DNA of 64,000 nucleotides from Corynebacterium gallinarum (GTDB lineage Bacteria; Actinomycetota; Actinomycetes; Mycobacteriales; Mycobacteriaceae). Location: the NCBI RefSeq assembly GCF_014837045.1, contig NZ_JACSPR010000002.1, positions 62,001-126,000 of the forward strand, in the 5' to 3' direction. Under the pieces are notes generated by a model. The model saw nothing but the letters and a program-made list of their open reading frames with translations, had not been told where the DNA came from and did not search any database. Below are positions 1 through 10,061 of the stretch, piece after piece; within the stretch, counting starts at the first letter, position 1; the number at the start of each line of letters is the position of its first letter. The translations under genes and the position numbers were made by a program.

Positions 1-148
1 CGTTGTACGGAGACAACGACCACACCGGGAAATCCACATCCACCGACACCCGCTGCGGGGTGGCCCGCCACGCCGCACCGCACCTCGGGCACAACACCGC
101 CCCCGGCACACCGCACCCTGCGCAGGTCACCGGGAGCAGCAGCTCCAT
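1..148 (-). CDS. ComF-family phosphoribosyltransferase-like protein, N-terminal part
   Basis: The first 49 codons are in the window; the gene runs off its left edge. The start ATG overlaps the lpqB stop codon (TGATG), so it is translationally coupled to lpqB. The visible N-terminus holds two CxxC pairs (C9/C12 and C20/C23), the small zinc-ribbon that opens ComF/GntX-type double-zinc-ribbon proteins; the phosphoribosyltransferase domain would lie outside the window. ComF proteins are linked to DNA uptake in competent bacteria, but the role in corynebacteria is unknown. A comF-like gene in this place after mtrAB-lpqB is usual in Corynebacterium. The assignment rests on the zinc-ribbon and synteny only. 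Confidence 0.6.
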   Translation of the reverse strand, partial: MELLLPVTCAGCGVPGAVLCPRCGAAWRATPQRVSVDVDFPVWSLSPYN

Positions 149-1839
149 CAGTAGGCCACCACCGCGGCCGAACGCACACCCAGCAAACCGGGGACCTCAC
201 GCCAGATCGTGTTGTCCGATGCCGGCAGCTGGAGCAGGGCGTGCGCATCGGTGGCGTAGATCGTGGAGGAGGAACTGGCCACGGACACCACCGGGGCGCT
301 GATGTTGCCGCTCGGCAGGGCGCTGGCGCCGGAGCCGTCGATCTCCACGCGCCAGATCGGCAGTTCGGGCATCGACGTGCCCACCAGGAGCGACCCGTCC
401 TGCCGCCAGGCCAGACTCAGGGCGGTCTCCCGCAGCACCGGGGCGACCTCCACAATGTTGGTCACCCCACGTTCCCCCGGTGACGGCCGGGTGACCACAC
501 CCATGTAGACCCGGCCCTCGATGATCATCGCCGCCCGCACACCGGTACGCGACAACTGGAATTCCGAGATCGCCCCGGTCACGCCCTCCGGGAGGGTGAT
601 CTCCACCTCGGTCTGCACCAGCTCCCGGGTGGTGGAGGACCGGGTCACCCGCACCGGTGTGTCACCGTCGGCCACAGCCCACAGCGCATTGGCCGCGTGT
701 TCGAAGGTCGGCCGGGTGATGGTGTCCGCGGTGAGCACATCGGTGAAGGACCCCTCCGGGGCACCGACCGACAGCCGCGGGGAATCATCACCACGCACCG
801 CCGCGGCCACATTCGCCGAGGTGGAGATGGCCACGGAATCGATGTCCCCCGCGCCGAGGAACCCGGTCAACGGTGTCACGGTCCCCGAACTGACGCGCGA
901 GACCACCCCGTCGCGCAGCGAGAACAGCGTGGACACCGCATTGGTGTAGGCCTCCGGGTTGAACTCCCCGACATCCTCGATGGACAGGACCGGGAAATCA
1001 GCCACCAGCGGCGCACCATCCGCGAAGATGGAATAGGGGCCCGGGATCTCGGCGTTGGCGAGCATCCAGACCACCTGGGTGGCGAAACTCAGGCGCTCCT
1101 CCTCATTCATCGAACTGAGCCCGGTGAACTGATAGGCCCCGTCGGAGAACCCGACGAAGGAGGCACCCGTGGGCAACTGGTGCACCACACCGGGTGCCAG
1201 GTACTGCGACGGCCCCGACACAAGCAGGGACATCAGGGTGGTGTCCAGGGACTGCACCGCATTGTGGATCCACCGCCTGTCCCCCACCAGCACCTGCCCG
1301 GAAGGATCGAAGAAGTAGACATTCTTGGGTGTGTAGTGGTTACGCATCTCGGTGCGTTCCAACACCACCCCGTCGGGCAGATCATCAATGCGCCATTCGT
1401 TGCCCACCCGCTTCATGACGATCTCGGCCGTGAGATCGGAATTCTCGGGCCGGTACACACCACCGTTGCCGAGGGTGCCCACCTGGGTGCCACGGATGAC
1501 GATGCGCCGTTCATCCTCCGTGGCCCCCGCCTGCGTGTTCAGGTCAATGCGGTCGACCACGAGGGTGGTGGCCGTGGGATCCCAGTCCTGGTTCGCGTCC
1601 TCGGTGAGATATGCCCTCGACGCCTGGTACTGCTGCGCGGGGAAGGCAGCTGCACGGAAGAAACCACGCAGCAGGATATCGGGGTCCGCGCCCGGGGTGG
1701 GACCGGCCACCTCCGCGGAGGGGTCATCGGCATTGAAGGAGCGGAGGACCTGCGGATCGGTGTCGCTCGGCAGGGTGGAACAACCGCTCACCAGGAGGGC
1801 GGCGGTCATGGCCGCGGTCAGTGTCTTCATCCTTCTCAC
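148..1839 (-). CDS. lpqB: Lipoprotein LpqB, partner of the MtrAB system
   Basis: Predicted secreted lipoprotein of 563 residues. The N-terminus has a signal peptide ending in the lipobox L-V-S-G-C with the lipidated Cys at residue 20. In the family a GerMN domain (about residues 60-330 here) is followed by a beta-propeller-like C-terminal half; in mycobacteria LpqB binds the extracellular sensor domain of MtrB and tunes its signalling. The GTG start overlaps the mtrB stop codon and follows a strong purine-rich GGGAGGTGGAGG, so lpqB is the third gene of the mtrA-mtrB-lpqB operon. A second in-frame start, ATG at 1830, would shorten the signal peptide by three residues. Recognition rests on lipobox, length and operon context. 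Confidence 0.92.
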   Translation of the reverse strand: MRRMKTLTAAMTAALLVSGCSTLPSDTDPQVLRSFNADDPSAEVAGPTPGADPDILLRGFFRAAAFPAQQYQASRAYLTEDANQDWDPTATTLVVDRIDLNTQAGATEDERRIVIRGTQVGTLGNGGVYRPENSDLTAEIVMKRVGNEWRIDDLPDGVVLERTEMRNHYTPKNVYFFDPSGQVLVGDRRWIHNAVQSLDTTLMSLLVSGPSQYLAPGVVHQLPTGASFVGFSDGAYQFTGLSSMNEEERLSFATQVVWMLANAEIPGPYSIFADGAPLVADFPVLSIEDVGEFNPEAYTNAVSTLFSLRDGVVSRVSSGTVTPLTGFLGAGDIDSVAISTSANVAAAVRGDDSPRLSVGAPEGSFTDVLTADTITRPTFEHAANALWAVADGDTPVRVTRSSTTRELVQTEVEITLPEGVTGAISEFQLSRTGVRAAMIIEGRVYMGVVTRPSPGERGVTNIVEVAPVLRETALSLAWRQDGSLLVGTSMPELPIWRVEIDGSGASALPSGNISAPVVSVASSSSTIYATDAHALLQLPASDNTIWREVPGLLGVRSAAVVAY

Positions 1840-3404
1840 ACCTCCACCTCCCAGGGCTGTGACGGGGCGGCGAGCTCGATCGGGGCGGTGCGGTATCCCA
1901 GGTGGGGTTCGCGGGGGATCACGAGCCGGAACATGGATCCGACATCGAGGTTGCCCGCGGCATCCAGGGTGCCGCCGTGTAGGACGGCGTCCTCCCGGGC
2001 GATCGCCAGTCCCAGACCGGTTCCCCCTGAATGGCGCACGCGTGATGGATCAGCCCGCCAGAAACGGTTGAACACCAGCTCCTCCTGCCCCGATTTCAAC
2101 CCGACACCGTGGTCGAGGACAGTGATGGCCACAGCCTCGTCATTCGCCTTGAGGGTGACCTCCACCGGTCTGCCGCGGGCGTGGTCGATGGCGTTGGCCA
2201 GGAGATTGCGCACGATGCGTTCAATACGGCGGGAATCCCCCTCGATCATGACCTGTTCCTCCGGCATGTCGACCTTGATCTCCACGCCGAGGTCATCGGC
2301 GAGCACCGCCACCTGCTGCAGGGCGGAGGTCACCGCGCTGCGCGCATCATGCCGGGTGGTGGACAGATCCGCTACACCGGCATCATGCCGGGAGATCTCC
2401 AGCAGATCATTGAGGAGGGCTTCAAACCGGTCGAGTTCACGCACCATCAGTTCACTGGCACGGCGGGCCACCGGGGAGAGCTCATCCTGATTATCGGCAA
2501 TGAGATCCGCGGCCATGCGCACGGTGGTCAGCGGAGTACGCAGCTCGTGTGAGACATCCGAGGTGAACTGGCGCTGGAGATTGCCGTACTCCTCCAGCTG
2601 CTTGATCTGGGCGGACAGCGATTCCGCCATGGCGTTGAAGCTCATGGCCAGTCGGGCCATCTCGTCCTCACCGTCGACGACCATGCGTTCACGCAGTTTG
2701 CCCTGCGAGAACCGCTCGGCGATGCGGCTGGCGGACCGGACGGGGGCGGTGACCTGCTGGGTGGCCAACCAGGCGATACCGACGAGCAACACCACCACCA
2801 CCACGAGCGCAGCAGCAAGCAGTCCGCGCATCAGTGCGAGGGAGGCCTCATCGTTTTCCATCGAGAACACCAGGTAGACCTGGAGTCCCGGGATGTCACT
2901 CTCCGTGGGGGTGCCGATGATCAAGGCGTTGTAGGCGGCACCGTCACCCTGGTCGATGGAGGTGAACTGGTAGGACACCTGGTTCTCGGACACGTAGTAT
3001 CTGAGCCGGTCCGGGATCCGGTAGCCCTCCGGTGAGACGATCACATCGGCGCCGTCCACGAGGATCACGGGTTCATAGGCCGCGGTGACATCGGCACCGC
3101 TGCCCGAGCTGCCGAGGCTGGCCAGGGCCGCTCGGGCGGAGTTGAGCCGCAGCTGCACCGAGCTGGAGGTGCTGGATGCGGCGATCTGCTCCTCCACGAC
3201 GATGCGGGCACGGTCGATCTCGGAGTTGGCGATGTCAATCTTCTGGTCGACCAGCCGCTGGGTGAACACGGTGAGCATCCCGAGCCCCAGCAGGATCATC
3301 ACCACCGCGGAGGCGGTGAAGATCGAACCGACGACACGGACCTGCAGGGAGGTGCGCCACTTGTCGACGACGCGGTGACGAAGTCGTCTGAGCCACGTGA
3401 GGAT
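1836..3404 (-). CDS. mtrB: Sensor histidine kinase MtrB
   Basis: Membrane sensor kinase that phosphorylates MtrA; in corynebacteria the pair controls cell-wall, osmoprotection and division genes. Counting from the GTG at 3305, the protein has a second membrane helix at 161-181, a HAMP linker at 182-235, the phospho-acceptor His253 in SHELRTPL, and a C-terminal ATPase domain with N, G1 (DHGVGL) and G2 (GGTGLGLAI) boxes. The start is a problem. The GTG at 3305 lies inside the first membrane helix, while the upstream codons encode the expected basic leader (RRLRHR, DKWRTS) and the rest of the helix. No ATG, GTG or TTG occurs between the in-frame TAG at 3420-3422 and 3305. I placed the start at an ATC (3404) behind AGAAGGGG; a CTG at 3347 (503 residues) is the alternative. 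Confidence 0.9.
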   Translation of the reverse strand: MLTWLRRLRHRVVDKWRTSLQVRVVGSIFTASAVVMILLGLGMLTVFTQRLVDQKIDIANSEIDRARIVVEEQIAASSTSSSVQLRLNSARAALASLGSSGSGADVTAAYEPVILVDGADVIVSPEGYRIPDRLRYYVSENQVSYQFTSIDQGDGAAYNALIIGTPTESDIPGLQVYLVFSMENDEASLALMRGLLAAALVVVVVLLVGIAWLATQQVTAPVRSASRIAERFSQGKLRERMVVDGEDEMARLAMSFNAMAESLSAQIKQLEEYGNLQRQFTSDVSHELRTPLTTVRMAADLIADNQDELSPVARRASELMVRELDRFEALLNDLLEISRHDAGVADLSTTRHDARSAVTSALQQVAVLADDLGVEIKVDMPEEQVMIEGDSRRIERIVRNLLANAIDHARGRPVEVTLKANDEAVAITVLDHGVGLKSGQEELVFNRFWRADPSRVRHSGGTGLGLAIAREDAVLHGGTLDAAGNLDVGSMFRLVIPREPHLGYRTAPIELAAPSQPWEVEV

Positions 3405-3435
3405 GGGAAACCGCCCCTTCTATCTGTGGTGTGCG

Positions 3436-4116
3436 TTATTCGGCATGACCGGTCTTGTATCCGACACCACGAACCGTGAGAACGATCTGCGGGTTCTCCG
3501 GATCCTTCTCAATCTTGGCGCGCAGACGCTGCACGTGGACATTGACCAGACGGGTGTCGGAGGCATGTCGGTAGCCCCACACCTTACCGAGGAGTTCCTC
3601 CCGGGTGAATACCTGCTGCGGTTTACGCGCCAGTTCCAGCAGCAGATCAAACTCCAGCGGGGTGAGGGAGATCTCCTCATCACCACGCTTGACGGTGTGC
3701 CCGGGCACGTCGATGGTCAGATCACCGACCTCGAGGGTCTCGGCGGGCTCATCATCGGTGCGGCGCAGGCGTGCACGGATGCGTGCGACGAGCTCCTTCG
3801 CCTTGAAGGGCTTGTTCACATAGTCATCAGCACCGGATTCCAGTCCGAGCACCACATCGACCGTGTCGGTCTTGGCCGTGAGCATGATGATCGGGACAGC
3901 GGAATCCTGACGGATGGCCCTGCAGATGTCGATGCCGTTCATGCCGGGAAGCATCAGATCGAGGAGGATGAGATCGGGCTGTTCCCGCTCGGCGGTCTCC
4001 ACGGCGAGTGCACCATCGGTGACGGCGACGGTATCGAACCCCTCGGCGCTCAGCACAATGGTGAGCATCTCAGAGATCGCGGGATCATCATCGACGACGA
4101 GAATTTTCTGCGGCAT
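3436..4116 (-). CDS. mtrA: Response regulator MtrA
   Basis: OmpR-family DNA-binding response regulator of 226 residues, cytoplasmic partner of MtrB. The receiver domain (1-118) has the acidic pocket D9-D11, phospho-acceptor Asp53 in LLDLMLPG, Thr80 and Lys102 in the NKPF motif. The C-terminal winged-helix domain (about 130-226) carries the usual TPLEFDLL and YRHASDTRLVNVHV elements. It is the first gene of the mtrA-mtrB-lpqB operon: only about 30 bp separate its stop from the probable mtrB start. The sequence is intact and of the family's normal length. In C. glutamicum and mycobacteria MtrA controls cell-wall metabolism and osmoregulation genes; no specific MtrA target site was identified here. 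Confidence 0.97.
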   Translation of the reverse strand: MPQKILVVDDDPAISEMLTIVLSAEGFDTVAVTDGALAVETAEREQPDLILLDLMLPGMNGIDICRAIRQDSAVPIIMLTAKTDTVDVVLGLESGADDYVNKPFKAKELVARIRARLRRTDDEPAETLEVGDLTIDVPGHTVKRGDEEISLTPLEFDLLLELARKPQQVFTREELLGKVWGYRHASDTRLVNVHVQRLRAKIEKDPENPQIVLTVRGVGYKTGHAE

Positions 4117-4139
4117 GACACACCTTCCAGCTAGACGAA

Positions 4140-4751
4140 TTATCTCATGTTACCTAGAAAGGTCACGATCCTGGCGGCAACGTGGCCGGGATCCTCATCG
4201 GGGGCAGCCACGATCCACGGGGATTGCCATTCCTGCGCCGCCAGGCGGCGGTACTGCTCAGCGGTGCGCTCCTGGAGCCCGGAGTCCGTCTCGTAGCGGT
4301 CCCGCGTGCGGGACCCGTCCGATGCTTCTCGACGCCTCGCCCGCTCCTGCGCCAGCTCGGCGGGGGTGTCCAGCAGGACCTGCAGGACGGGACGGGGTAA
4401 CCCGAGACGGCCGAACTCCAGCTCAGCCACCCAGGTGGTCGCGGCGTCGTCACGCAGGCGCGCCGCGGTGTAGGCGGCGTTGGACGCGACGTACCGGTCG
4501 AGCAACAGCAGACCCGGGCCGGTGAGCTCATCGAGCGCATCATGCCGGTCAAGGGCGAACAGGGTCGCCATGGCGTGGGCGCTGTCGGTGAGATCCCCCA
4601 TCCGCCCGTGGAGGGCCTCGGCCGCCAACTGGGCGTGGATCGAGGTGTCATAGCGCGGGAAGGAGAGGACGCGGGCGTCGATACGCTCGGTCAACGCGCG
4701 GACCAGCGTGTTCTTCCCCGCGCCGTCGATCCCTTCAATACTGATGATCAT
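4140..4751 (-). CDS. tmk: dTMP kinase
   Basis: Thymidylate kinase (203 residues), which phosphorylates dTMP to dTDP for DNA synthesis. The P-loop is G7-I-D-G-A-G-K-N-T near the N-terminus, and the DR motif that contacts the phosphate is in LLLLDRYVASN. A lid-like Arg-rich stretch (ERARRREASDGSRTRDRYE) follows at about 135-155. The ATG overlaps the stop codon of sahH by one base (TGATG), so the two genes are translationally coupled; mtrA begins 24 bp downstream of the tmk stop. The sahH-tmk-mtrA order is that of other corynebacteria and mycobacteria. Nothing unusual is seen in the reading frame. Confidence 0.94.
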   Translation of the reverse strand: MIISIEGIDGAGKNTLVRALTERIDARVLSFPRYDTSIHAQLAAEALHGRMGDLTDSAHAMATLFALDRHDALDELTGPGLLLLDRYVASNAAYTAARLRDDAATTWVAELEFGRLGLPRPVLQVLLDTPAELAQERARRREASDGSRTRDRYETDSGLQERTAEQYRRLAAQEWQSPWIVAAPDEDPGHVAARIVTFLGNMR

Positions 4752-6187
4752 CAGTAGCGGTAGTGCTCCGGCTTGAACGGGCCGGCCACGTCCACACCGA
4801 TGTACTCGGCCTGTTCCTTGCTCAGCTCGGTGAGGTTACCGCCGAGGGCCTCCACGTGAATGCGCGCGACCTTCTCATCGAGGATCTTGGGCAGACGGTA
4901 GACCTGGTTCCCGTACTGTCCCTCGTTCTGGAACAGCTCGATCTGGGCGATGGTCTGGTCCGCGAAGGAGGTGGACATGACGAAGCTGGGGTGCCCGGTG
5001 GCGTTGCCCAGGTTGAGCAGGCGTCCCTCGGACAGCACGATGATGGACTTGCCGTTGGGGAAGGTGAACTCATCCACCTGTGGCTTGATGGTGGTGCGGA
5101 TGACATCATCGCGGTGCAGCAGGGAGTGCATGTCGATCTCATTGTCGAAGTGACCGATGTTGCCCAGCAGCGCGTGATCCTTCATCTGGAGCATCTGCTC
5201 ATAGGAGATGATGTCCTTGTTGCCGGTGGCGGTGATGACGATGTCCGCGTCGGCAATCGCCTCATCGACGGTGACCACGGAGTAGCCGTCCATCAGTGCC
5301 TGGAGGGCGTTGATCGGATCCGCCTCGGTGACCCGGACGCGCGCGCCCTGGCCGTCGAAGGCCTCGGCGCAGCCCTTGCCCACATCGCCGTAACCGCAGA
5401 CCAGCACGTTCTTACCACCCATGAGCATGTCGGTGGCGCGGTTGATGCCGTCGATCAGGGAGTGGCGGGTGCCGTACTTGTTGTCGAACTTAGACTTGGT
5501 CACCGCATCATTGACGTTCATCGCGGGGAAGGGCAGAACGCCCTCCTCGGCGAAGTGGTACAGACGGTGGACACCGGTGGTGGTCTCCTCGGTGACACCC
5601 TTGATGGAGTCCGCGAGGCGGGTCCACTTGTCCGGCTCCGCCGCGAGCACCTCGCGGAGCATGCCCAGGAAGGCGATGTGCTCATCGGAGTCATTGTCCT
5701 CCGGCTGGGGCACGAGACCGGCCTTCTCATATTCGCGTCCACGGATGACGGCCATGGTGGCGTCGCCTCCGTCGTCGAGGATCATGTTCGGCAGGTCACC
5801 CTCCCAGCTGAAGATCTGGTTGATGCACCACCAGTACTCATCCAGGGTCTCACCCTTCCAGGCGAACACCGGAACACCCTGCGGGTCCTCCGGGGTGCCC
5901 TTACCCACGACGATGGCGGCAGCCGCCTCGTCCTGGGTGGAGAAGATGTTGCAGGAGGCCCAGCGGACCTCGGCACCGAGAGCGGTCAGGGTCTCGATCA
6001 GGACCGCGGTCTGCACCGTCATGTGGATGGACCCCGCGATGCGGGCACCCTTCAGCGGCTGCTCGTCCGCATATTCGGTGCGCAGCTGCATCAGACCTGG
6101 CATCTCGTATTCCGCGAGACGGATCTGGTGGCGACCGGCCTCAGCGAGGGACAGATCCGCGACCTTGAAGTCCGTGACCTTTGCCAT
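4751..6187 (-). CDS. sahH: S-adenosylhomocysteine hydrolase
   Basis: Adenosylhomocysteinase (478 residues), which reversibly cleaves S-adenosylhomocysteine to adenosine and homocysteine, removing the inhibitory product of SAM-dependent methylation. The NAD-binding fold is at about 262-290 with [10 protein letters not shown]. The C-terminus keeps the conserved Lys and Tyr of the PFKPEHYRY tail that reaches the neighbouring subunit's NAD. Length matches the actinobacterial form with its internal insertion. The ribosome site is AAGGAGA, 11 bases or so before the ATG. It starts the sahH-tmk pair. No riboswitch-like structure was seen in the 120 bp upstream. Confidence 0.97.
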   Translation of the reverse strand: MAKVTDFKVADLSLAEAGRHQIRLAEYEMPGLMQLRTEYADEQPLKGARIAGSIHMTVQTAVLIETLTALGAEVRWASCNIFSTQDEAAAAIVVGKGTPEDPQGVPVFAWKGETLDEYWWCINQIFSWEGDLPNMILDDGGDATMAVIRGREYEKAGLVPQPEDNDSDEHIAFLGMLREVLAAEPDKWTRLADSIKGVTEETTTGVHRLYHFAEEGVLPFPAMNVNDAVTKSKFDNKYGTRHSLIDGINRATDMLMGGKNVLVCGYGDVGKGCAEAFDGQGARVRVTEADPINALQALMDGYSVVTVDEAIADADIVITATGNKDIISYEQMLQMKDHALLGNIGHFDNEIDMHSLLHRDDVIRTTIKPQVDEFTFPNGKSIIVLSEGRLLNLGNATGHPSFVMSTSFADQTIAQIELFQNEGQYGNQVYRLPKILDEKVARIHVEALGGNLTELSKEQAEYIGVDVAGPFKPEHYRY

Positions 6188-6307
6188 GTTCTGGCACTCT
6201 CCTTATAAGAATTGTGAAAATGAATCGGTAAAACCATTGTCCACTCTACTCAACGCAGGTGGAATCCCCGGTGCGCCCCGGGGGCGGCGGTGACGATCAG
6301 TGGGGGA

Positions 6308-6661
6308 TTAGTTGAGTGCTTCCAGGTAGGCCTCGAGGTCGTAGTCAACCTCAGACTCCTCCAGGACCCGGGCTGCAGCCACACGCAGACTCTCCGAGCC
6401 CTCCCCCATGAGCTGGCGGATGAATGGGTAGTTCTCCACCACTTCACCGGCGGAAAACGGGGCCCCCGCGAGAATGGCGGCGATGGTGGCGGCTGCCTGA
6501 CCGTTGAGATGCTCCTCCTCGGTGGCGTTGTCCTGGTTGATCACCAGGAGACAGGCATCCTCGAGGGCCTCGAGGATGTCGTCGTTATCCAATTCGGCGA
6601 TCTCGTCGAGGAAGTCGACGTTGATCTCCTCCTTGAGGATGGAATCGTCCCATGCACCCAT
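6308..6661 (-). CDS. DUF4259 domain protein
   Basis: Small acidic cytoplasmic protein of 117 residues that opens with MGAWDDSIL, the N-terminal signature of DUF4259 (usually MGAWG-x-x-I/F plus an acidic, helical body). The start is set at the ATG at 6661 because a GAAAGG site lies a fitting distance upstream; a longer frame from 6682 would put the ribosome site inside the gene. No catalytic motif is visible and the family has no known function. It lies upstream of sahH on the same strand with a 120-bp gap, so co-transcription is possible but not required. Confidence 0.75.
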   Translation of the reverse strand: MGAWDDSILKEEINVDFLDEIAELDNDDILEALEDACLLVINQDNATEEEHLNGQAAATIAAILAGAPFSAGEVVENYPFIRQLMGEGSESLRVAAARVLEESEVDYDLEAYLEALN

Positions 6662-6859
6662 TGCTAACAACCTTTCAGTCATTTCTGTAACTTTTATAAA
6701 CTTTTTGCGATTATTACTTTCAGCCCACTAGCACTGCTTTTGTGGTCCGCCCCGGTGATTTACGTCCTTCCATCCGTATATTGAAGAAGGAACGTGATAC
6801 GGTCGTTATTAACTTGTTACATTATACCCGTCCACATTCTTGCCACCGGAGGTCCGACG

Positions 6860-7627
6860 ATGAAAAATGAGCGGCTGATGGCTCTCACCTTCATCGTCGT
6901 TGGATGCATTGGAGCTGTTGCACTCGGTTTTGTCGTCTGGCAGGCATCCAGCCCCAGCCGACCCACCCTCGATATTGCCATGCACACCACCACCACGACT
7001 ACCTCAACCCCGGCCCTTTACGAAGAGCCAGGTGAAGAGGACTTTTCAGAGGGTGACACCGAGCCCGCCAAACAGAACCTCGCAGCCGTTGACACCGAGG
7101 ATCCCTACCTGCCCCCGAACGCCTATGTTCCTTCCCGCAGCCGTGGGGAGCCCGTATCTCCCGGCCTCGCACTGTCCGCACAGGACCAGGTGATCACCTC
7201 CGTAACCGGGCCGGGGTCACCGACCCGCGCAACAACGCGTGTGGTTGCACCACCCACCGGCACCGCCTCAGGTGCCACCAGTGTCGTCCCCACTAGTGGC
7301 GCCACACCTCCGACCACTCCGGAGGCCCCGGAACCCATGACCCGCACCCCGGAACCCCCGACTCCCCCGTCACCTCCCCGTGATCCGGTCGCGCCGACCC
7401 AGCCATCCCCGGCACCCACGACCACCACGGAGGAATCCGAGGACGTCACCACACCCACGGTCCTTCCTCCTGCACCGACGGAAACGGACACGCCGACAGA
7501 CACGGAAACGGTCATACCGACCGCCACCGCGACAGATACGGTTGACCCTCCGGTGGAGTCCCCCACCCCCACCGAATTCCAGGATGAACCGACGGTCCCG
7601 TTGAACCCCGAGACCCCCGTCGGATAG
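6860..7627 (+). CDS. Membrane-anchored Pro/Thr-rich protein of unknown function
   Basis: The protein has 255 residues: a short cytoplasmic start (MKNERL), one hydrophobic helix (about 7-29) that can serve as signal anchor, and an extracytoplasmic part that from about residue 120 to the end is dominated by Pro, Thr, Ser, Glu and Asp, with many TPE, PTP and TDT repeats. There is no domain I recognise, no lipobox and no sortase motif. The start at 6860 is chosen for GGAGG at 6848-6852. Such low-complexity tails span or attach to the cell wall in corynebacteria, and Thr/Pro-rich segments are often O-mannosylated; both are inference. It is convergent with manA. Confidence 0.7.
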   Translation: MKNERLMALTFIVVGCIGAVALGFVVWQASSPSRPTLDIAMHTTTTTTSTPALYEEPGEEDFSEGDTEPAKQNLAAVDTEDPYLPPNAYVPSRSRGEPVSPGLALSAQDQVITSVTGPGSPTRATTRVVAPPTGTASGATSVVPTSGATPPTTPEAPEPMTRTPEPPTPPSPPRDPVAPTQPSPAPTTTTEESEDVTTPTVLPPAPTETDTPTDTETVIPTATATDTVDPPVESPTPTEFQDEPTVPLNPETPVG

Positions 7628-7644
7628 CCGCACCGCACGGCACA

Positions 7645-7700
7645 ACGAATGAGGCCCATGGGCACCCCACCATCGTGGAGTGACCATGGGCCTCATTCGT
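7645..7700. terminator. Long inverted repeat between convergent genes
   Basis: A perfect 17-bp inverted repeat (ACGAATGAGGCCCATGG at 7645-7661 and its complement at 7684-7700) with a 22-base loop sits between the ends of the Pro/Thr-rich gene and manA. The position fits a bidirectional terminator, but no T-run follows either arm, so a different role as a binding site is open. Confidence 0.55.
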
Positions 7701-7760
7701 GTTGTCGGACATCGTCGGTATCAGGCGGTGCCGGGCGGCGCCGGGTGGTGACAGAGGGTG

Positions 7761-8951
7761 TCAGACGGTCGCGATGAACACCTCTGCATCATCGGCGGTT
7801 ATTCCGATAACACCGTCTGAGGCCGGAACCCACACGGCATAGCCCGGGGTGAGTTCAATCCGCTGGCCCTCATGGTCCAGGATGACGGGGCCACCGGCGG
7901 ACTCCGTGCACAGGATGATCATGGGTCCGTCGTGTTCTACGTCGTGGGCTCCGGCCACCCGCACCCGGTCCAGGGTGAACTCACTGACGGGAACCGGATA
8001 GTGATGGATGTTTCCCTCGGTGACACAATCCACCACGGCATTGTCAAGGGATTTGAAGTCGAGCACCCGGACGAGTTCCGGCACATCCACGTACTTCGAG
8101 GTCAGGCCACCGCGCAGGACATTATCGGAGTTGGCCATGATCTCCACGCCCAGACCGTAGATATAGGCGTGCAGGTTGCCGGCATCAAGGTAGATGCCCT
8201 CACCGGGCTTGAGCTGGTAGAAGTTCAACAGCAGCGCACCGAGCACACCGACATCACCGGGGTACCGGTCATGGAGCTCAACGACGTGGGAGAGCACGAA
8301 CCGGATCCACTCCTGCCCGCCCTGCTCGAGATAGGTGTGGGCGGAGGCGATGATCGCATTGATGAGTTCATGCCGCTTGGTCATCGGGATGGTGATCCAG
8401 GTGGTGAACAGTGCGCGCAGGCTCTCCTCCTCCGCCTCCACAGCGATCATGCTGCGGTAGTGGTCCAGCTCATGGCACTCGATGGCGTCGAAGATCTCGA
8501 GGGTGCGTGCCAGGGGACGGAAACCTGCCATGGCGATGAAATCGGTGAGGGCGACGATCAGTTCGGGCTTGTGGTTGGCATCCCGGTAATTGCGGTTGGG
8601 TGCGTTGAATTCGATTCCGGCCTCATTCTCGCGCTCGAACCCTTCACGGGCCTGTTCGAGGGAGGGATGTGCCTGCAGCGATAAGGGTGCGCCGGCAGCG
8701 AGGATCTTCAGCAGGAACGGAAGCTGACCGTCGAAGTCGCGGGCCACCCGCTCCCCCAGCATCCCCACCGGGTTCTCGGCGATGAGCTGGTTGAGGGCGG
8801 TGCCGTTGATCGTCGACGGCGCACCTGGATGTGCACCGAACCAGACCTCCGCCTCGGGGCGACCGGATGGCACCTCCTGGCCGCGCATCTCAGGAATCAG
8901 GGTGCGTGAGCCCCACGGGTAGGCGCGCAGGGTGCCCTCCAAAAGCTCCAT
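7761..8951 (-). CDS. manA: Mannose-6-phosphate isomerase, class I
   Basis: Type I phosphomannose isomerase of 396 residues that interconverts fructose 6-phosphate and mannose 6-phosphate, feeding GDP-mannose and the mannolipids of the envelope (PIMs, lipomannan). The zinc site is visible: Q and H in SLQAHPS, the Glu in NHKPEL, and the His in YLDAGNLHAYIYG with the following Arg/Lys catalytic region. The C-terminal cupin half (about 290-396) is complete. The ATG directly follows the TAA of the upstream tobH-like gene, so the two are coupled. The gene order pmm, tobH-like, manA matches Rv3257c-Rv3255c in mycobacteria. Confidence 0.95.
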   Translation of the reverse strand: MELLEGTLRAYPWGSRTLIPEMRGQEVPSGRPEAEVWFGAHPGAPSTINGTALNQLIAENPVGMLGERVARDFDGQLPFLLKILAAGAPLSLQAHPSLEQAREGFERENEAGIEFNAPNRNYRDANHKPELIVALTDFIAMAGFRPLARTLEIFDAIECHELDHYRSMIAVEAEEESLRALFTTWITIPMTKRHELINAIIASAHTYLEQGGQEWIRFVLSHVVELHDRYPGDVGVLGALLLNFYQLKPGEGIYLDAGNLHAYIYGLGVEIMANSDNVLRGGLTSKYVDVPELVRVLDFKSLDNAVVDCVTEGNIHHYPVPVSEFTLDRVRVAGAHDVEHDGPMIILCTESAGGPVILDHEGQRIELTPGYAVWVPASDGVIGITADDAEVFIATV

Positions 8952-9941
8952 TTACACATCCCTTTCTTCTACGGTGTAGACAGTTGCTGACTGCCCCCTC
9001 ACGATCAGTCGCAACGTCGAGGCGAGTGGACCCCGGCCGTTGAAGTCACAGTACTGCGCCACGGCATCGGGGATTCCGGGCTCTTCTTCCGCCCAGACAA
9101 CAGCCCTAAACGGTACCATCCGGGCATCCCCATCCAGGAATGGGTCATAGAATACGTCCGCCTCCGGCCCACGGAGCTGGGACAGGGATTCGTAGAGTTC
9201 GGCCCCGTCGAGAACACCACAGACCAGACCGCGTTTGTTCCATAAAGCCGCCACGACATTGGCAATCGCATTGCCCCACTCGGTGCGCCCGGTATGGACG
9301 ATGCGGTGACCTTCTGCGGCCAACCTCAACTTCCTGCCCTCATTGACTAGTTCGTCACGTTCCGGCGACAGGGACTCAATCTCCTCGTCGATCGAATCCG
9401 CCACATGGTCGAGACGGTCGGAGATGATCCGGGGATCCTCCTCCAGCAGATCGAGAACCGCGCTGATGGAGGCGATGGTGCGCGCCGGCGACGCGGAGGT
9501 CGCGGTGGGCAGGGTGGGAAAGATGATGGTGTCCCTGGGTGCCTCCTCGATCAGGGGGCCGTCAAGCGGCCCCACCAGGACGGTGACGGCTCCACGCTGG
9601 GTCGAGGTGATCAGCGCCCGCAGAGCCTCCTCATCCCCACCGTTGTCAGTGATGACGATGACCATGTCGAGCGCCCCAATATAACCGGGGAGGGCGGAGG
9701 TGACCACATAGGGCTGGCGCAGGGGCGCCCGCAGCGCCTCCACCATCCGGGCACACGTCTGGTTGAGCTGCCCCTGGGTGAGCACCACCACGCTCCGCGG
9801 GGTCACCCCCTCCAGGGAGGCCAGGGCACCAGAGGCGACGGCGCTGCCGATCAGCCGAACCTGTGCGCCTTCGTAGGCGACATCATAAAAGCGGACGGTC
9901 TCCTGGTCGTAGGAAGAACCGTCATAAAAGGAATCCACCAC
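8952..9941 (-). CDS. TobH-like / SIS-fold protein of the manA-pmm cluster
   Basis: The protein has 329 residues and resembles the conserved actinobacterial protein between manA and the phosphomannomutase gene (Rv3256c in mycobacteria, annotated TobH). The repeated beta-strand/Gly pattern (VVVLTQG, MVIVITDNGGDEEAL, VTVLVGPLD) is that of a SIS or phosphoglucose-isomerase-like Rossmann fold. No catalytic assignment can be made from the sequence. It is directly coupled to manA downstream (TAA followed by ATG) and lies 120 bp from the phosphomannomutase gene, so a part in mannose phosphate metabolism is inferred from context only. Confidence 0.7.
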   Translation of the reverse strand: MVDSFYDGSSYDQETVRFYDVAYEGAQVRLIGSAVASGALASLEGVTPRSVVVLTQGQLNQTCARMVEALRAPLRQPYVVTSALPGYIGALDMVIVITDNGGDEEALRALITSTQRGAVTVLVGPLDGPLIEEAPRDTIIFPTLPTATSASPARTIASISAVLDLLEEDPRIISDRLDHVADSIDEEIESLSPERDELVNEGRKLRLAAEGHRIVHTGRTEWGNAIANVVAALWNKRGLVCGVLDGAELYESLSQLRGPEADVFYDPFLDGDARMVPFRAVVWAEEEPGIPDAVAQYCDFNGRGPLASTLRLIVRGQSATVYTVEERDV

Positions 9942-10061
9942 AGGGAATCAATTTCCTCTCCTCGTTCATTCAAGGATAAAGACTTTGATCATCCCGTGGT
10001 GGATGCGGGTCCCGTTGGGGCGGGAAGTTCTCCTGCTATACCTTATTAATAGGTGTCATCC

